Shown: positions 8,302 to 17,031 of the stretch, piece by piece
Numbering within the stretch: the first letter of the stretch is position 1
Layout: every line of letters starts with the position of its first letter
Assembly: GCF_003012815.1 (NCBI RefSeq)
Contig: NZ_PXYJ01000001.1
Location: 558,001 to 622,000, forward strand
DNA: 64,000 nucleotides
Reading direction: 5' to 3'
From: Allosphingosinicella vermicomposti
Lineage (GTDB): Bacteria; Pseudomonadota; Alphaproteobacteria; Sphingomonadales; Sphingomonadaceae
Made by a program: the position numbers and the translations under genes
Notes under the pieces: generated by a model
Seen by the model: the letters and a program-made list of their open reading frames with translations, nothing else
The model's database searches: none
What the model was told of the DNA's origin: nothing

Positions 8302-9156
8302 TTATCTCAGATAATCGAACAACGTCTTTTCATTGACGCGTGCGAAGATGGCCTGCGCCGCGTCAAGCGACAGCTTGGTCGCTTCCAATTGCGCGATCGC
8401 CTGGAATGGATCGACAAGCTCCAGCTCATCTCGTTCCACGGCAAGGCGAAGCTTGGTGTCTTCCGACTGCTCTTCCAAAGCGGCGATGCGCGATCCGCGC
8501 ACATTGTGATCGCCCTGCACAAGGGCGACATGCTCAGCCGCGCGATTAACATTATCGAGCGCAGTGGTGAGCGCAGCTTGGCGTCCGCCCTGATCTTCAA
8601 TCTCCATCGCATCGGCTGCTGCGAGTAGAATTTCGGACAATGCCATCGGATCGGCGCCGGTCTCAATCGGCCCAAAAATCTCTTCGCGTAACGCGACGGG
8701 GGAGAGGCGAAGACCAGTCGCCACGGGAATTTCGAGCTCGATAGTCCGGAACAGGGGTTCCCCCCGTGTGTCCCGCGCTTCTGAGAATCCGGTGATCTGG
8801 GCCGCCAGTTGGCGAATTTCATTCGCGTAAATCTTGCGCGCTTCGTCAGACGCCGCGCCGTTATTAGCCGACGATGTGAGTGAGGCTGCCCTATCCACGG
8901 TAGCCATTAATGCGGTCAGTGTCGAAAAGGCTTGATCTGAAAGGGCGGCTGCTGTGCCCAGATTGCGCTTCCACGCGACCTCGTCGGCCTGGTTGCGGCC
9001 TATTTCCGTGATGCGGGCGGACGCAATTGCATCGTCGGACGGCGCCTGAATACGCTTGCCCGTGGAAATCTGCGTTTGGAGCTTGGTAATCTCCTTCGCA
9101 AGATTGGCCTGCCGGTTGATCTCTGCATCAAGGCGGTAGCGAGTGGCGTTAATCAT
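8302..9156 (-). CDS. flgL: Flagellar hook-associated protein 3 (hook-filament junction)
   Basis: 284 residues. The N-terminal coiled coil (MINATRYRLDAEINRQANLAKEI type, with LQTQISTGKRI) and C-terminal helix (ALEEQSEDTKLRLAVERDELELVDPFQAIAQL) are flagellin-like and typical of FlgL. It is exported by the flagellar type III system and joins FlgK to the filament. Last gene of the flgB-flgL operon, 11 bases after flgK. The FliA promoter for motA lies just downstream. Confidence 0.93.
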   Translation of the reverse strand: MINATRYRLDAEINRQANLAKEITKLQTQISTGKRIQAPSDDAIASARITEIGRNQADEVAWKRNLGTAAALSDQAFSTLTALMATVDRAASLTSSANNGAASDEARKIYANEIRQLAAQITGFSEARDTRGEPLFRTIELEIPVATGLRLSPVALREEIFGPIETGADPMALSEILLAAADAMEIEDQGGRQAALTTALDNVNRAAEHVALVQGDHNVRGSRIAALEEQSEDTKLRLAVERDELELVDPFQAIAQLEATKLSLDAAQAIFARVNEKTLFDYLR

Positions 9157-9167
9157 GGCGCAGGCCT

Positions 9168-10514
9168 TCAGAACAGGTTGAGAATGGAATCAACGGTTTC
9201 GCGGGCGACCTGAATGATGCGCGCTGCCCCTTCATAGGCTTTCTGGTAGCGCATCAGCTCCGCTGCCTCGCGGTCGGGGTCGACGCCCGTTACTTCGTCG
9301 AGCGCCGCATAGGCGTTGTCGCGGCGATTGGTGGCGGCCTTGTCTTCGGCATTGGTCGCGGACAGGATGTGGGCGTGAGACGTCACCATCGCCGTCCAGC
9401 GCTGCTCGATCCCCTGCACTCCGCGCAGTGTGTCGAGAGTGAGGAGGTTGCCGTTTTCCGCACCCGCGCTTGCCGCCGCGATTGCGGCGGGATCGGTCGT
9501 GACAAGCGTCAGGGATTGGAGCCCCGCCGCCATGGTCAGCATCGGCGCGCCCGGATTGCCCGCGCGGTCGAGGCCCGCCTGCGACCAGGTATTGATGGCG
9601 TTCATGAAGTCCGTCACCATCGACGTCAGTTCATTGCGCCGATCGGCAAGGTTCGCTGCGACCTCGGTAAGGCCGGCGAGCGTTCCACCGGTGGCGGGCA
9701 AGGGCACAGTCGTGCCGTTCGCATAGAGTTCGAGCGATAGTCGGCCATCGAGCGCCGGGACGACGCCCACGACGCTGGCGAAGGCCGGGTCCAACAAAGT
9801 CACGCCGCTCGCGCGGGCCAAGGTCAAGGTCGCGGCGCCTGTTTCATCCACCGCCACGGAAACATCGATCCGCGTCGCAATGCTGTCGATCAGGCTATCA
9901 CGCTGATCCTCTAAAGCGGCGCGGGCATTGTTGCCAGGCGTCGATTGGCGAAGCGCGCTGTTGACCTTGGCAAGCGCCTGAATGTCGAGGTTGAGCGCAT
10001 CGACTTCACCTTGTGCGGCGGTCGTGACGCTATCCGAAAGCCGATCGATGCCGTCCGATGTGCGGCGCACGGCCATAGTGAATTCGTCGAGCTTGGCCAG
10101 CATCGCGACCCGGCTGGGAATATCGCGCGGGGTTGCGGAAAGCGTCTGGGCCGCATTGAAGAATCCGGTGATGGTTTGACCGATGCCTGCAGGGCCATCG
10201 TCCAGCGCGGTTTCGAGCGAGGTCAGCCATTGTTTGCGGGTTGCCGCACTGCCTGCGGACGACGCGGCGAGCCGTGCGTCGGCGGCGCGGAAGGCATCCC
10301 ATGCGCGCTCGACCGAGAAAGCCTCCACGCCCGCGAACAGGCTTTCCTCGCGATAGGTAACGCTCCGCGCGCTGAAGACGTTGAGTTGCTTCATGTGCAC
10401 GCTGCGGCGGGAATAGCCGGGCGTTTCGGCATTCGCGACATTGTCCCCGATCGCGCTCAGCGCCGTCTTGTACGCGGAAAGGCCGGTCTGGCCGATGTGG
10501 AACAGGTCGTTCAT
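9168..10514 (-). CDS. flgK: Flagellar hook-associated protein 1
   Basis: 448 residues, on the short side of the family. The N-terminal rod-type motif LSAYKTALSAIGDNVANAETPGYSRR and the C-terminal helix ending LMRYQKAYEGAARIIQVARE are the diagnostic FlgK/axial-protein termini. It forms the first junction ring on the hook. Its ATG overlaps the end of flgJ by four bases, showing translational coupling. Confidence 0.95.
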   Translation of the reverse strand: MNDLFHIGQTGLSAYKTALSAIGDNVANAETPGYSRRSVHMKQLNVFSARSVTYREESLFAGVEAFSVERAWDAFRAADARLAASSAGSAATRKQWLTSLETALDDGPAGIGQTITGFFNAAQTLSATPRDIPSRVAMLAKLDEFTMAVRRTSDGIDRLSDSVTTAAQGEVDALNLDIQALAKVNSALRQSTPGNNARAALEDQRDSLIDSIATRIDVSVAVDETGAATLTLARASGVTLLDPAFASVVGVVPALDGRLSLELYANGTTVPLPATGGTLAGLTEVAANLADRRNELTSMVTDFMNAINTWSQAGLDRAGNPGAPMLTMAAGLQSLTLVTTDPAAIAAASAGAENGNLLTLDTLRGVQGIEQRWTAMVTSHAHILSATNAEDKAATNRRDNAYAALDEVTGVDPDREAAELMRYQKAYEGAARIIQVARETVDSILNLF

Positions 10515-10798
10515 TTCGTCCCCCCGCTTGCGCCGAACTGCTTCAGCAGCATTTCGGCGACCCCGAAGCTGCCCGTTTCGGCCATATTGTCGGCGAGTTT
10601 CGCATCCGAAAGCTCGCGGAACTGATCGGTGGCGCGGCTGCCCAGAATGTCCTCGCCAAGGCCCGCCTGGCGCATCGATCCGATCATCTGACGCAGGAAT
10701 ACGGCCTCGAACGCCTGCGCGGCGGCCTTCAGCTCCGCCGTCTTCGGGCCCGACTGCTGCGGCGCCCCCGCCGCTCCCATAATCCCCGTAATCTTCAT
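10511..10798 (-). CDS. flgJ: Rod-binding protein, FlgJ N-terminal domain only
   Basis: 95 residues corresponding to the rod-cap (Rod-binding) half of FlgJ: LKAAAQAFEAVFLRQMIGSMRQ and the C-terminal GFGVAEMLLKQF-like helix. The muramidase half found in enterobacterial FlgJ is missing, as is common in alphaproteobacteria. A separate lytic transglycosylase gene at 19693 probably supplies wall opening. It overlaps flgI and flgK by four bases on each side. Confidence 0.92.
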   Translation of the reverse strand: MKITGIMGAAGAPQQSGPKTAELKAAAQAFEAVFLRQMIGSMRQAGLGEDILGSRATDQFRELSDAKLADNMAETGSFGVAEMLLKQFGASGGTK

Positions 10799-11994
10799 AG
10801 CACCACCAATTCGGCCTTGAGGGCCCCCGCCTGCTTCAGCGCTTCGAGGATCGCGACCAGATCGGAAGGCGCCGCACCGATCGCGTTCACCGCCTTCACA
10901 ATCTCTGATAACGACGCGCCGGCCGAAACTTGAAACATCGGCGCGCGCTGCTCGATCACTTCGATACTGCTGGAAGGCTCCACAGCCGTCTGGCCGCGCG
11001 AAAATGGCGCGGGCTGGATGACGCGCGGATCTTCCTGAACCGCGACCGTGAGCTTGCCGTGGCTGACGGCAGCGGGTGCGATGCGCACCGCGCCGTTGAC
11101 GACCACGGTGCCGGTCCGCGCATTGACTATCACGCGGGCGGGTGCATCTGCGGGATCCACGTTCAAATTCTCAATCTGGCTCATCAGCGCGGTACGCACC
11201 TCGGCGCCCTGCGGCGCTTCGATCGTGATCGTCACCGCGTCCGTAGCACGCGCATTGATGCCGAGCTTGCCGCTGATCGCCTGGGCCACGCGTTGGGCAG
11301 TAGTGAGATCGGCATCGGCGAGATTAAACATCAGGGTCGGCGACGTCGCGAAGCCCGCATCCACCGCGCGTTCCACCGTGGCGCCGCCCGGAATACGCCC
11401 GGCCGACGGAATGTTGACGGATACCTTCGATCCGTCCGCCGCTTCGACACCGAGGCCGCCGACGGCGAGATTGCCCTGCGCCATCGCATAGATTTCATTG
11501 TCTGCGCCGCGCAAAGGGGCAAGCACGAGGGTGCCCCCGCGCAGCGACTTCGCCTTGCCCAGCGCCGACACGGTGATGTCGAGCCGCTGGCCGGGCTTGG
11601 CGAAGGGCGGGAGTTCGGCGGTGATCATCACGGCGGCGGCATTCTTCAGCGCCGGATTGACGCCCGGGGGCAGGGTGAGGCCGAAGCGGGAGGTGACGCC
11701 CCTCATGCCCTGCGTCGCATAATCGAGGCTGTCGTCACCCGTCCCCGCGAGACCCACCACGATGCCGTAGCCGGTGAGCTGGTTGGCACGCAGGCCCTGG
11801 AAGGCGCCGAGATCCTTTACGCGTTCGGCATGTGCGGGCGCGGCGAAGAGGGTGCTGATTGTAGCTAATAAAAGCGCGATTACCAAAACCGTTCGGGCTG
11901 AGCTTGTCGAAGCCCTGTTCTTTTCTTTTTTTGTCCGAGAGGGGAAGGGCAGCCCTTCGACAAGCTCAGGGCGAACGGAAGTGGGGAAGGCCAT
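10795..11994 (-). CDS. flgI: Flagellar P-ring protein, with a palindromic repeat inside its signal-peptide region
   Basis: About 399 residues. Mature FlgI is clear: ERVKDLGAFQGLRANQLTGYGIVVGLAGTGDD and the C-terminal LVAILEALKQAGALKAELVVL. It builds the periplasmic P ring after Sec export. The N-terminus is unusual: before the hydrophobic core VLVIALLLATISTLFA and the cleavage site APAHA there are about 35 polar residues, including RPELVEG and ASTSSART, which are the translation of a family A repeat (11891-11976). ATG at 11994 is preferred to ATG at 12003 because GAGG then lies 9 bases upstream. A TTG inside the region (VIALLL...) could also be used and would avoid translating the repeat. Confidence 0.93.
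   Translation of the reverse strand: MAFPTSVRPELVEGLPFPSRTKKEKNRASTSSARTVLVIALLLATISTLFAAPAHAERVKDLGAFQGLRANQLTGYGIVVGLAGTGDDSLDYATQGMRGVTSRFGLTLPPGVNPALKNAAAVMITAELPPFAKPGQRLDITVSALGKAKSLRGGTLVLAPLRGADNEIYAMAQGNLAVGGLGVEAADGSKVSVNIPSAGRIPGGATVERAVDAGFATSPTLMFNLADADLTTAQRVAQAISGKLGINARATDAVTITIEAPQGAEVRTALMSQIENLNVDPADAPARVIVNARTGTVVVNGAVRIAPAAVSHGKLTVAVQEDPRVIQPAPFSRGQTAVEPSSSIEVIEQRAPMFQVSAGASLSEIVKAVNAIGAAPSDLVAILEALKQAGALKAELVVL
11891..11976. repeat. Family A palindromic repeat lying in-frame inside flgI, copy 2
   Basis: Arms GTTCGGGCTGAGCTTGTCGA and its inverse around 11952-11976, with a T/C-rich middle. It is translated in flgI as RPELVEG...ASTSSART without any stop codon. Confidence 0.85.
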
Positions 11995-12005
11995 ATTGCT
12001 CATCC

Positions 12006-12659
12006 TCAGAACGGGCTGACGCGGGAGAAAAAGCGCTGGAGCCAGCCTTGCTGGCTCGCCCGCGCAAGCTGTCCCCTGCCGGAATAAGTGATGCGGGCGT
12101 CGGCCACGCGGGTGGAGGCGACGCGATTGTCCGCGCCGATATCGGCCGGGCGGATCATCCCGGAAATCTGGATGAACTCGTCACCGCGGTTAAGCGTCAC
12201 AAGCTTTTCGCCGCGCACGAGCATGTTGCCGTTGGGATAGACGGCGGCGACGGTCACGCTGATCTCGCCGGTCAGGCTGTTGGACTGGGTTGCGGCGCCT
12301 TTGCCGCTAAAGCCCTGGTCGCCGCCCATGGCGACATCGCTGGGATTGAACAATGACAGCGGCCCCGTCGTCGGCGGCGTCAAACCAATGTCGCCGCTGC
12401 GATCGAGCGAGGCCGCGTTCGATTTGGCGGCCTGCGTCCGCTCAACCAGCACGATAGTCACGATATCGCCCACCATCGCCGCGCGCTGGCCGCTGGTGAG
12501 CGGCGCATAGCCGTTGGCGGTCTGGAAGATCGCGCCGTTGCTGGGCGCTTGCACCACCGGAACGGGCGGCAAAGCGGGTTCGTAGCTTTCCTTCGGCTTC
12601 GATCCGAAGAGGCTGCCGAAGATACCGGCGGCGATCAGAAGGGCGGGTGCGGCGGCCAT
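12006..12659 (-). CDS. flgH: Flagellar L-ring protein, lacking the usual lipobox cysteine
   Basis: 217 residues. The body matches FlgH: GDIVTIVLVERTQAAKSNAAS, GEISVTVAAVYPNGNMLVRGEK and DEFIQISGMIRPADI. FlgH normally carries a lipoprotein signal with an invariant Cys and is acylated in the outer membrane. Here the N-terminus is MAAAPALLIAAGIFGSLFGS and no Cys occurs in it, nor in the in-frame codons just upstream. It is followed by flgI with only two bases between, and preceded by flgG. Confidence 0.93.
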   Translation of the reverse strand: MAAAPALLIAAGIFGSLFGSKPKESYEPALPPVPVVQAPSNGAIFQTANGYAPLTSGQRAAMVGDIVTIVLVERTQAAKSNAASLDRSGDIGLTPPTTGPLSLFNPSDVAMGGDQGFSGKGAATQSNSLTGEISVTVAAVYPNGNMLVRGEKLVTLNRGDEFIQISGMIRPADIGADNRVASTRVADARITYSGRGQLARASQQGWLQRFFSRVSPF

Positions 12660-12661
12660 GA

Positions 12662-13450
12662 TCAGAGCTGCTGGTTCGCGTTGCGGAGCATCTCGTCCGT
12701 CGCCGAGATCATCTTCGAATTGACCTCATAAGCGCGCTGCGTCTCGATCATGTCGACCAGTTCCTGGACGACATTGACGTTGGAGCCTTCGAGCGCGCCC
12801 TGACGGATCGTGCCGCGGCCATCGAGGCCTGCCGCGCCAACTTGCGGCGCGCCGCTCGATGCGGTTTCAACGAGTATGTTGTTGCCCTTGGCCTGAAGGC
12901 CGGCCGGATTGACGAAGCGGGCAATTTCGATGCGGCCAAGCTCGGTCGGCTCGCTCTGCCCGGCGAGTTGGGCGGAGACCGTGCCGTCCGCGCCGATCGT
13001 CACGGAATCGGCGCCTTCTGGCACCTGGATCTGCGGTTGGATCGGATAGCCGTCGGGCGTCACAATCGTGCCGTCCGCAGACAGGTTGAAATCGCCCGCC
13101 CGCGTGAAGCCGGTCGTTCCATCCGGCATAGTGATCTGGAAGAAGCCATCACCCTCAATCGCGAGATCGTAGGTGTTGTCGGTGGTGTTGAGCGACCCGG
13201 CCGTGTTGGTGCGCGCAATGCTCGTCATCTGCACCCCGCCGCCCAATGACAGGCCGGTGGCATAGCGGTTCTCCGCCGACGAGGGCGAACCGGGCGCGAC
13301 GAGCGTCTGGTAGGCGAGCGTTTCGAACTGCGCCCGTTCCCGCTTGAAGCCCGTCGTGTTCACGTTAGCGAGGTTGTTCGCGATCACGCGCATGCGGGCC
13401 GACTGCGCGTCGAGGCCGGTGCGGGCGACGTGGAGGGCTGCGTTCGTCAT
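12662..13450 (-). CDS. flgG: Flagellar distal rod protein
   Basis: 262 residues, the normal FlgG length. N-terminal axial motif MRVIANNLANVNTTGFKRER and C-terminal NVVQELVDMIETQRAYEVNSKMI are both intact. The central FlgG-specific region (GTTGFTRAGDFNLSADG) is present. It forms the distal rod through the P and L rings. Follows flgF by 22 bases. Confidence 0.96.
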   Translation of the reverse strand: MTNAALHVARTGLDAQSARMRVIANNLANVNTTGFKRERAQFETLAYQTLVAPGSPSSAENRYATGLSLGGGVQMTSIARTNTAGSLNTTDNTYDLAIEGDGFFQITMPDGTTGFTRAGDFNLSADGTIVTPDGYPIQPQIQVPEGADSVTIGADGTVSAQLAGQSEPTELGRIEIARFVNPAGLQAKGNNILVETASSGAPQVGAAGLDGRGTIRQGALEGSNVNVVQELVDMIETQRAYEVNSKMISATDEMLRNANQQL

Positions 13451-13472
13451 GGCTTCACTCCTTCAAAATCAA

Positions 13473-14213
13473 TCAATCGAGCCGCATCAGATCGGCGGCG
13501 GACGTATCCATTTCGCGCGCGGTGCTGATGAGCTTCATCTGGGTTTCCCAGGCACGGCTCGCCTCGATCATCTCCACAAGCGCGCTGGTGGCTTCGACAT
13601 TGGAGCCTTCGAGGCTTCCGGAATTGACGCGGGCCAATGGATCGGAGGGGAGGGCGCCGCCGCCCTGCACGCGGAACAGGCCATCCAGTCCCTTCAGCAC
13701 CACCGAACCGGCGGGCGAAGTGAGCTTCAGCCGGTCGACAAGCTGGGGCTGATTGGGATCGCCGCCCAAGGGCACGACCCAGATAGAGCCGTCCTTGTCG
13801 ATCTTGATGCTTTCGGCGGGCGGCAGGGTGATCGGACCCTGCTCGCCATAGACCGGGTTGCCATCGCCGGTGGTGAGAAGCCCGCTGTCCGCCATCTGCA
13901 GGTCGCCGCGCCGCGTATAGGCTTCCTCGCCATTGGGCGCCTGCACGGCAAGGAGGGCGTCGCCCTCCAACGCGATGTCGAGCGCCCGTCCGGTTTCCGT
14001 CACCGCGCCCTGAGCCATGTTGGCGCCCATCACCTGTTCCGACGACAAAGCGCGCGGCTGAAGCTCGCCACCCTGCAGCCACACGGCCTGGGCCGCGGCG
14101 ATTTCGCCGCGAAAGCCCACCGTGTTGACGTTGGCGAGATTGTTCGCCGTCGCCGCCTGGCGGGACATCGCCCCGCGCATCGCCGAAAGAGAGGTGTAGA
14201 TCAGCCGGTCCAT
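13473..14213 (-). CDS. flgF: Flagellar proximal rod protein FlgF
   Basis: 246 residues. Starts MDRLIYTSLSAMRGAMSRQA with the axial motif TANNLANVNTVGFRGE, and ends with EATSALVEMIEASRAWETQMK. The length and N-terminus (DRLIY) distinguish it from FlgG. Proximal rod subunit exported through the flagellar type III system. Lies between flgE and flgG in the usual order. Confidence 0.95.
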   Translation of the reverse strand: MDRLIYTSLSAMRGAMSRQAATANNLANVNTVGFRGEIAAAQAVWLQGGELQPRALSSEQVMGANMAQGAVTETGRALDIALEGDALLAVQAPNGEEAYTRRGDLQMADSGLLTTGDGNPVYGEQGPITLPPAESIKIDKDGSIWVVPLGGDPNQPQLVDRLKLTSPAGSVVLKGLDGLFRVQGGGALPSDPLARVNSGSLEGSNVEATSALVEMIEASRAWETQMKLISTAREMDTSAADLMRLD

Positions 14214-14227
14214 GGATCAGATCCTCA

Positions 14228-15520
14228 TCAGGTCCGCATGTTGACGATGGCTTGCGTCATATTGTTCGACGTCTCGATCGCCTTGGCATTGGCCTGGAAG
14301 TTCCGCTGGGCGGAAATGAGGGCGACCAGTTCGTCGGTAATGTCGACATTGGCACGCTCGAGACCGCCGGACTGGACTCCGCCAAAGCCTTCGGTACCCG
14401 CCTCGCCGATCTGCGCGTCGCCGCTGTCGCCGGTGACGGACCAATGCGCGTCACCGCGCTGTTTGAGGCCGACCGGATTGGCGAAATTGGCGATGGCAAG
14501 CTTGCCGAGCGCGCGGGTGTCGCCATTGGAATAGCTGGCGGTGACAAGTCCGTCCGCGCCGATCGAAATATCGTCGAGCTTACCGGCCGCTGCGCCGTCC
14601 TGATCGATATTGGCGAGACGGAAGGCGCCCGCGCCCTGCGCCGTGGAGCCAAAGTCGAGGGTCAAGGACAGCGGCTCGGCAGAGCCTGCCGGAATGACAT
14701 CTGCGAATGTGAAGGCACCTGCCGGGGCGGTCATCACACCCGCCGCGTCGAAGGTCATGACGAGCGGAGCGGGCTGACTGGCAGCGGCCGCATCGGCGGT
14801 CACCGGCTCGCTGCCCACAAACATGCGGGCTTCCCAGCCGTTGGTGGGGTCGCCACCATCGATCGAGGCGGTGCGGACGAAATAGATGGTCGCCGGGATC
14901 GAACGGCCGGCGCTGTCGAAGACGGTGGTCTGGACCGTGTGATTGTAGCTGTTCGGATCGAGGCGATCGAAGGCGTAAGGATTGGCCGCATTATAGACGG
15001 GGCGGTCCGACGGAAGATCGGCACTCGAAGGCAGGTTGATCGTAAGGTCGATATTGCTCGTCGCCTGCGGTACACCCGACTGGGCCGGAATTTGGAGGGC
15101 GGTAATCGCCTCAAGGCCGGTCGAAGTGACATTGCCTTCCGGATCGACCGGCATCACCTGCACATAGCCGCCGGCCGCGTCCATCAAGTAATTGTTCTTG
15201 TCGAGCGACAGGTGGCCGTTGCGGGTGAAGAGGGTCGGGCCGCCCGTCAGGCTGTTGCGCGTGACGAGGAAGCCGTTGCCGGTGATCGCGATGTCGAGCT
15301 CGCGGGCGGTGGCTTCGAAGCCCCCTTGCATGAACTGCTGCTCAATCGCTTTCAGCCGCGTGCCGTTGCCGGGCGTGGTGCGGGAGGCTGAGGCAATGTC
15401 GCCGAACAAAGTGAGGCTCTTCTTGAAGCCATAGCTGTTCACGTTTGCGACGTTGTTCGAAGTGGTCGCGAGATCGGTCTGTGCGCCTTTGAGGCCGGAA
15501 AGCGAGGTGTAGAAGGACAT
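14228..15520 (-). CDS. flgE: Flagellar hook protein
   Basis: 430 residues. N-terminus MSFYTSLSGLKGAQTDLATT with SNNVANVNSYGFKKS, and C-terminus ANVDITDELVALISAQRNFQ. The central variable domains (about 150-340) with repeated GLVTASYSNGD-type motifs are typical of hook protein. Subunit of the universal joint. Follows flgD, which caps hook assembly. Confidence 0.96.
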   Translation of the reverse strand: MSFYTSLSGLKGAQTDLATTSNNVANVNSYGFKKSLTLFGDIASASRTTPGNGTRLKAIEQQFMQGGFEATARELDIAITGNGFLVTRNSLTGGPTLFTRNGHLSLDKNNYLMDAAGGYVQVMPVDPEGNVTSTGLEAITALQIPAQSGVPQATSNIDLTINLPSSADLPSDRPVYNAANPYAFDRLDPNSYNHTVQTTVFDSAGRSIPATIYFVRTASIDGGDPTNGWEARMFVGSEPVTADAAAASQPAPLVMTFDAAGVMTAPAGAFTFADVIPAGSAEPLSLTLDFGSTAQGAGAFRLANIDQDGAAAGKLDDISIGADGLVTASYSNGDTRALGKLAIANFANPVGLKQRGDAHWSVTGDSGDAQIGEAGTEGFGGVQSGGLERANVDITDELVALISAQRNFQANAKAIETSNNMTQAIVNMRT

Positions 15521-15544
15521 GGTTTCTTCTCCCGTGTCTAAAGG

Positions 15545-16204
15545 TCAGGCGAGACGGATCGCGTCTTGCGGAGAAAGGGTGCCGAGCCCCGTCATCAGCT
15601 GCGTGACGCCGCTGGCGGGGGACTGGATGGACTGGACCTGGGTCCACGTGGCGGTGGCGGTTTCGATCGACTTGCCGTCGGCGGTCGATGCTGTGACGAC
15701 GACCTTCAGGGGGCCGGGCACGGCCTCTCCAGCCGCATTCTTGCCATCCCAGGCGAAGGTGAACGGGCCTTTGGGTTTGCTGCCCATCTGCTCGGAATGG
15801 ACGACCGCGCCGCTGCTGTCGACGAGGCTTAAAGTCACGTCCTTGGCATCGTCGGCGAGGTGCACTTCACCCGAATAGCTGCCATCCGTCATCGGCGCGG
15901 CATAATCGGAAAGGACGAGCATCGACCGATTGAGCCAGGCTGCGGCGTCGTTAAGGCGGCCCGCACCCATCATCTCGGTGAGTGATTTCAGCGAGCGGTT
16001 CATTTCCGCGATGCCGGACACCTGCGAGAATTGCGCCATCTGGGCGACCATCTGGGTGTTATCCATCGGGTTGAACGGATCCTGCATGGTCAGCTGTGTG
16101 GTCATCAGCTTCAGGAAAGCGTTCTGATCGAGACCGCCGCTGCTCGCCGCCGCCGTCGTGTTCGTCTGCGCTTGAGCCGCGTTGTTTCCGGTGATCGTCG
16201 TCAT
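15545..16204 (-). CDS. flgD: Hook assembly (cap) protein FlgD
   Basis: 219 residues. The N-terminal FlgD motif QNAFLKLMTTQLTMQDPFNP and MDNTQMVAQMAQFSQVSG are present, followed by an Ig/tudor-like C-terminal domain containing FTFAWDGKNAAGEAVPGP. Scaffold for polymerising FlgE at the growing hook. Its ATG overlaps the stop of flgC by four bases. Confidence 0.96.
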   Translation of the reverse strand: MTTITGNNAAQAQTNTTAAASSGGLDQNAFLKLMTTQLTMQDPFNPMDNTQMVAQMAQFSQVSGIAEMNRSLKSLTEMMGAGRLNDAAAWLNRSMLVLSDYAAPMTDGSYSGEVHLADDAKDVTLSLVDSSGAVVHSEQMGSKPKGPFTFAWDGKNAAGEAVPGPLKVVVTASTADGKSIETATATWTQVQSIQSPASGVTQLMTGLGTLSPQDAIRLA

Positions 16205-16605
16205 TGGCCGAGCCTCAAAGTGTCGAGGGTAAGGGTCTTCGCGGTCTGCAGGACCTGGACGTTGTTCTGATATTGGCGGGCGGCCTCGATCATTTCGACA
16301 AGCTCGGCCGCGCTATCGACGCCCGCTTCCCACACATCGCCATTTTCGTCGGCGAGCGGGTGGTTGGGGTCGTTCTTCTTGACCGGCTCCGTGCCCGCCT
16401 GGACGACATTCTGGACGCCGACGGTGGCGACGCCGGGGGCTTCGCTGATCGATTGGAAGACCGGCTTCAATGCGCGGAAGGCGCCTTCCTTGGTGCCCGA
16501 TACGGTGCCCGCATTGGCGAGGTTCGACGCGGTGGTGTTGAGCCGCACGAGCTGCGCCGACATGGCGCGCCCAGATATGTCGAAGACGTTCATAGGGCCG
16601 GCCAT
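16201..16605 (-). CDS. flgC: Flagellar proximal rod protein FlgC
   Basis: 134 residues. MNVFDISGRAMSAQLVRLNT with TASNLANAGTVSGT at the N-terminus and AAELVEMIEAARQYQNNVQV at the C-terminus, the FlgC pattern. Starts one base after flgB. Confidence 0.96.
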   Translation of the reverse strand: MAGPMNVFDISGRAMSAQLVRLNTTASNLANAGTVSGTKEGAFRALKPVFQSISEAPGVATVGVQNVVQAGTEPVKKNDPNHPLADENGDVWEAGVDSAAELVEMIEAARQYQNNVQVLQTAKTLTLDTLRLGQ

Positions 16606-16606
16606 C

Positions 16607-16960
16607 TTATTCCCCCTTCAGCGCGCGCTTGACGGTGGAGATGCGCCCTTCGAGGAAGGCGAGGGTCGTGCGGTACTGAACCGCATTTTCCGCAAACTGC
16701 GTCTGCTCCGTCGACAATTCGACGGTATTGCCGTCGAGCGACTGCGTGACAGGCACGCGATAAGCGACGGCATTGTTCGCCGCCCCGTCAATATTCTGAC
16801 CCTCGGAGGCGAGGCTCATCGCCTTGTCGAAATCGATGTCGCGGGCCTTGTAGCCCGGGGTCGCCGCATTCGCGATGTTGGACGCGAGCATCGCCATACG
16901 CTGCGAACGCAGCGCCAGCGCGGTGCCGTGGATCCCGAAAAGCGGGTCTGAACCTGCCAT
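16607..16960 (-). CDS. flgB: Flagellar proximal rod protein FlgB
   Basis: 117 residues. FGIHGTALALRSQRMAMLAS and NIANAATPGYKARDIDFDKA match FlgB. First gene of the leftward flgBCDEFGHIJKL operon. A sigma-54 promoter lies 72-87 bases upstream (17032-17047). Confidence 0.96.
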   Translation of the reverse strand: MAGSDPLFGIHGTALALRSQRMAMLASNIANAATPGYKARDIDFDKAMSLASEGQNIDGAANNAVAYRVPVTQSLDGNTVELSTEQTQFAENAVQYRTTLAFLEGRISTVKRALKGE

Positions 16961-16974
16961 CTCATCAAGCCTTC

Positions 16975-17001
16975 TAAAGTCTTTGCCCTGGCCGCCGTTA
17001 T
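16975..17001 (+). promoter_or_regulatory. Sigma-28 promoter for the second stator pair
   Basis: TAAA, 15 bases, GCCGTTAT, reading rightward towards 17170. The predicted start (about 17008) lies inside the leftward flgB leader, so this promoter is interlocked with the sigma-54 flgB promoter at 17032-17047. Confidence 0.78.
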
Positions 17002-17031
17002 CAGTGGAGACAGGACTTGCCGGTCATCCGA

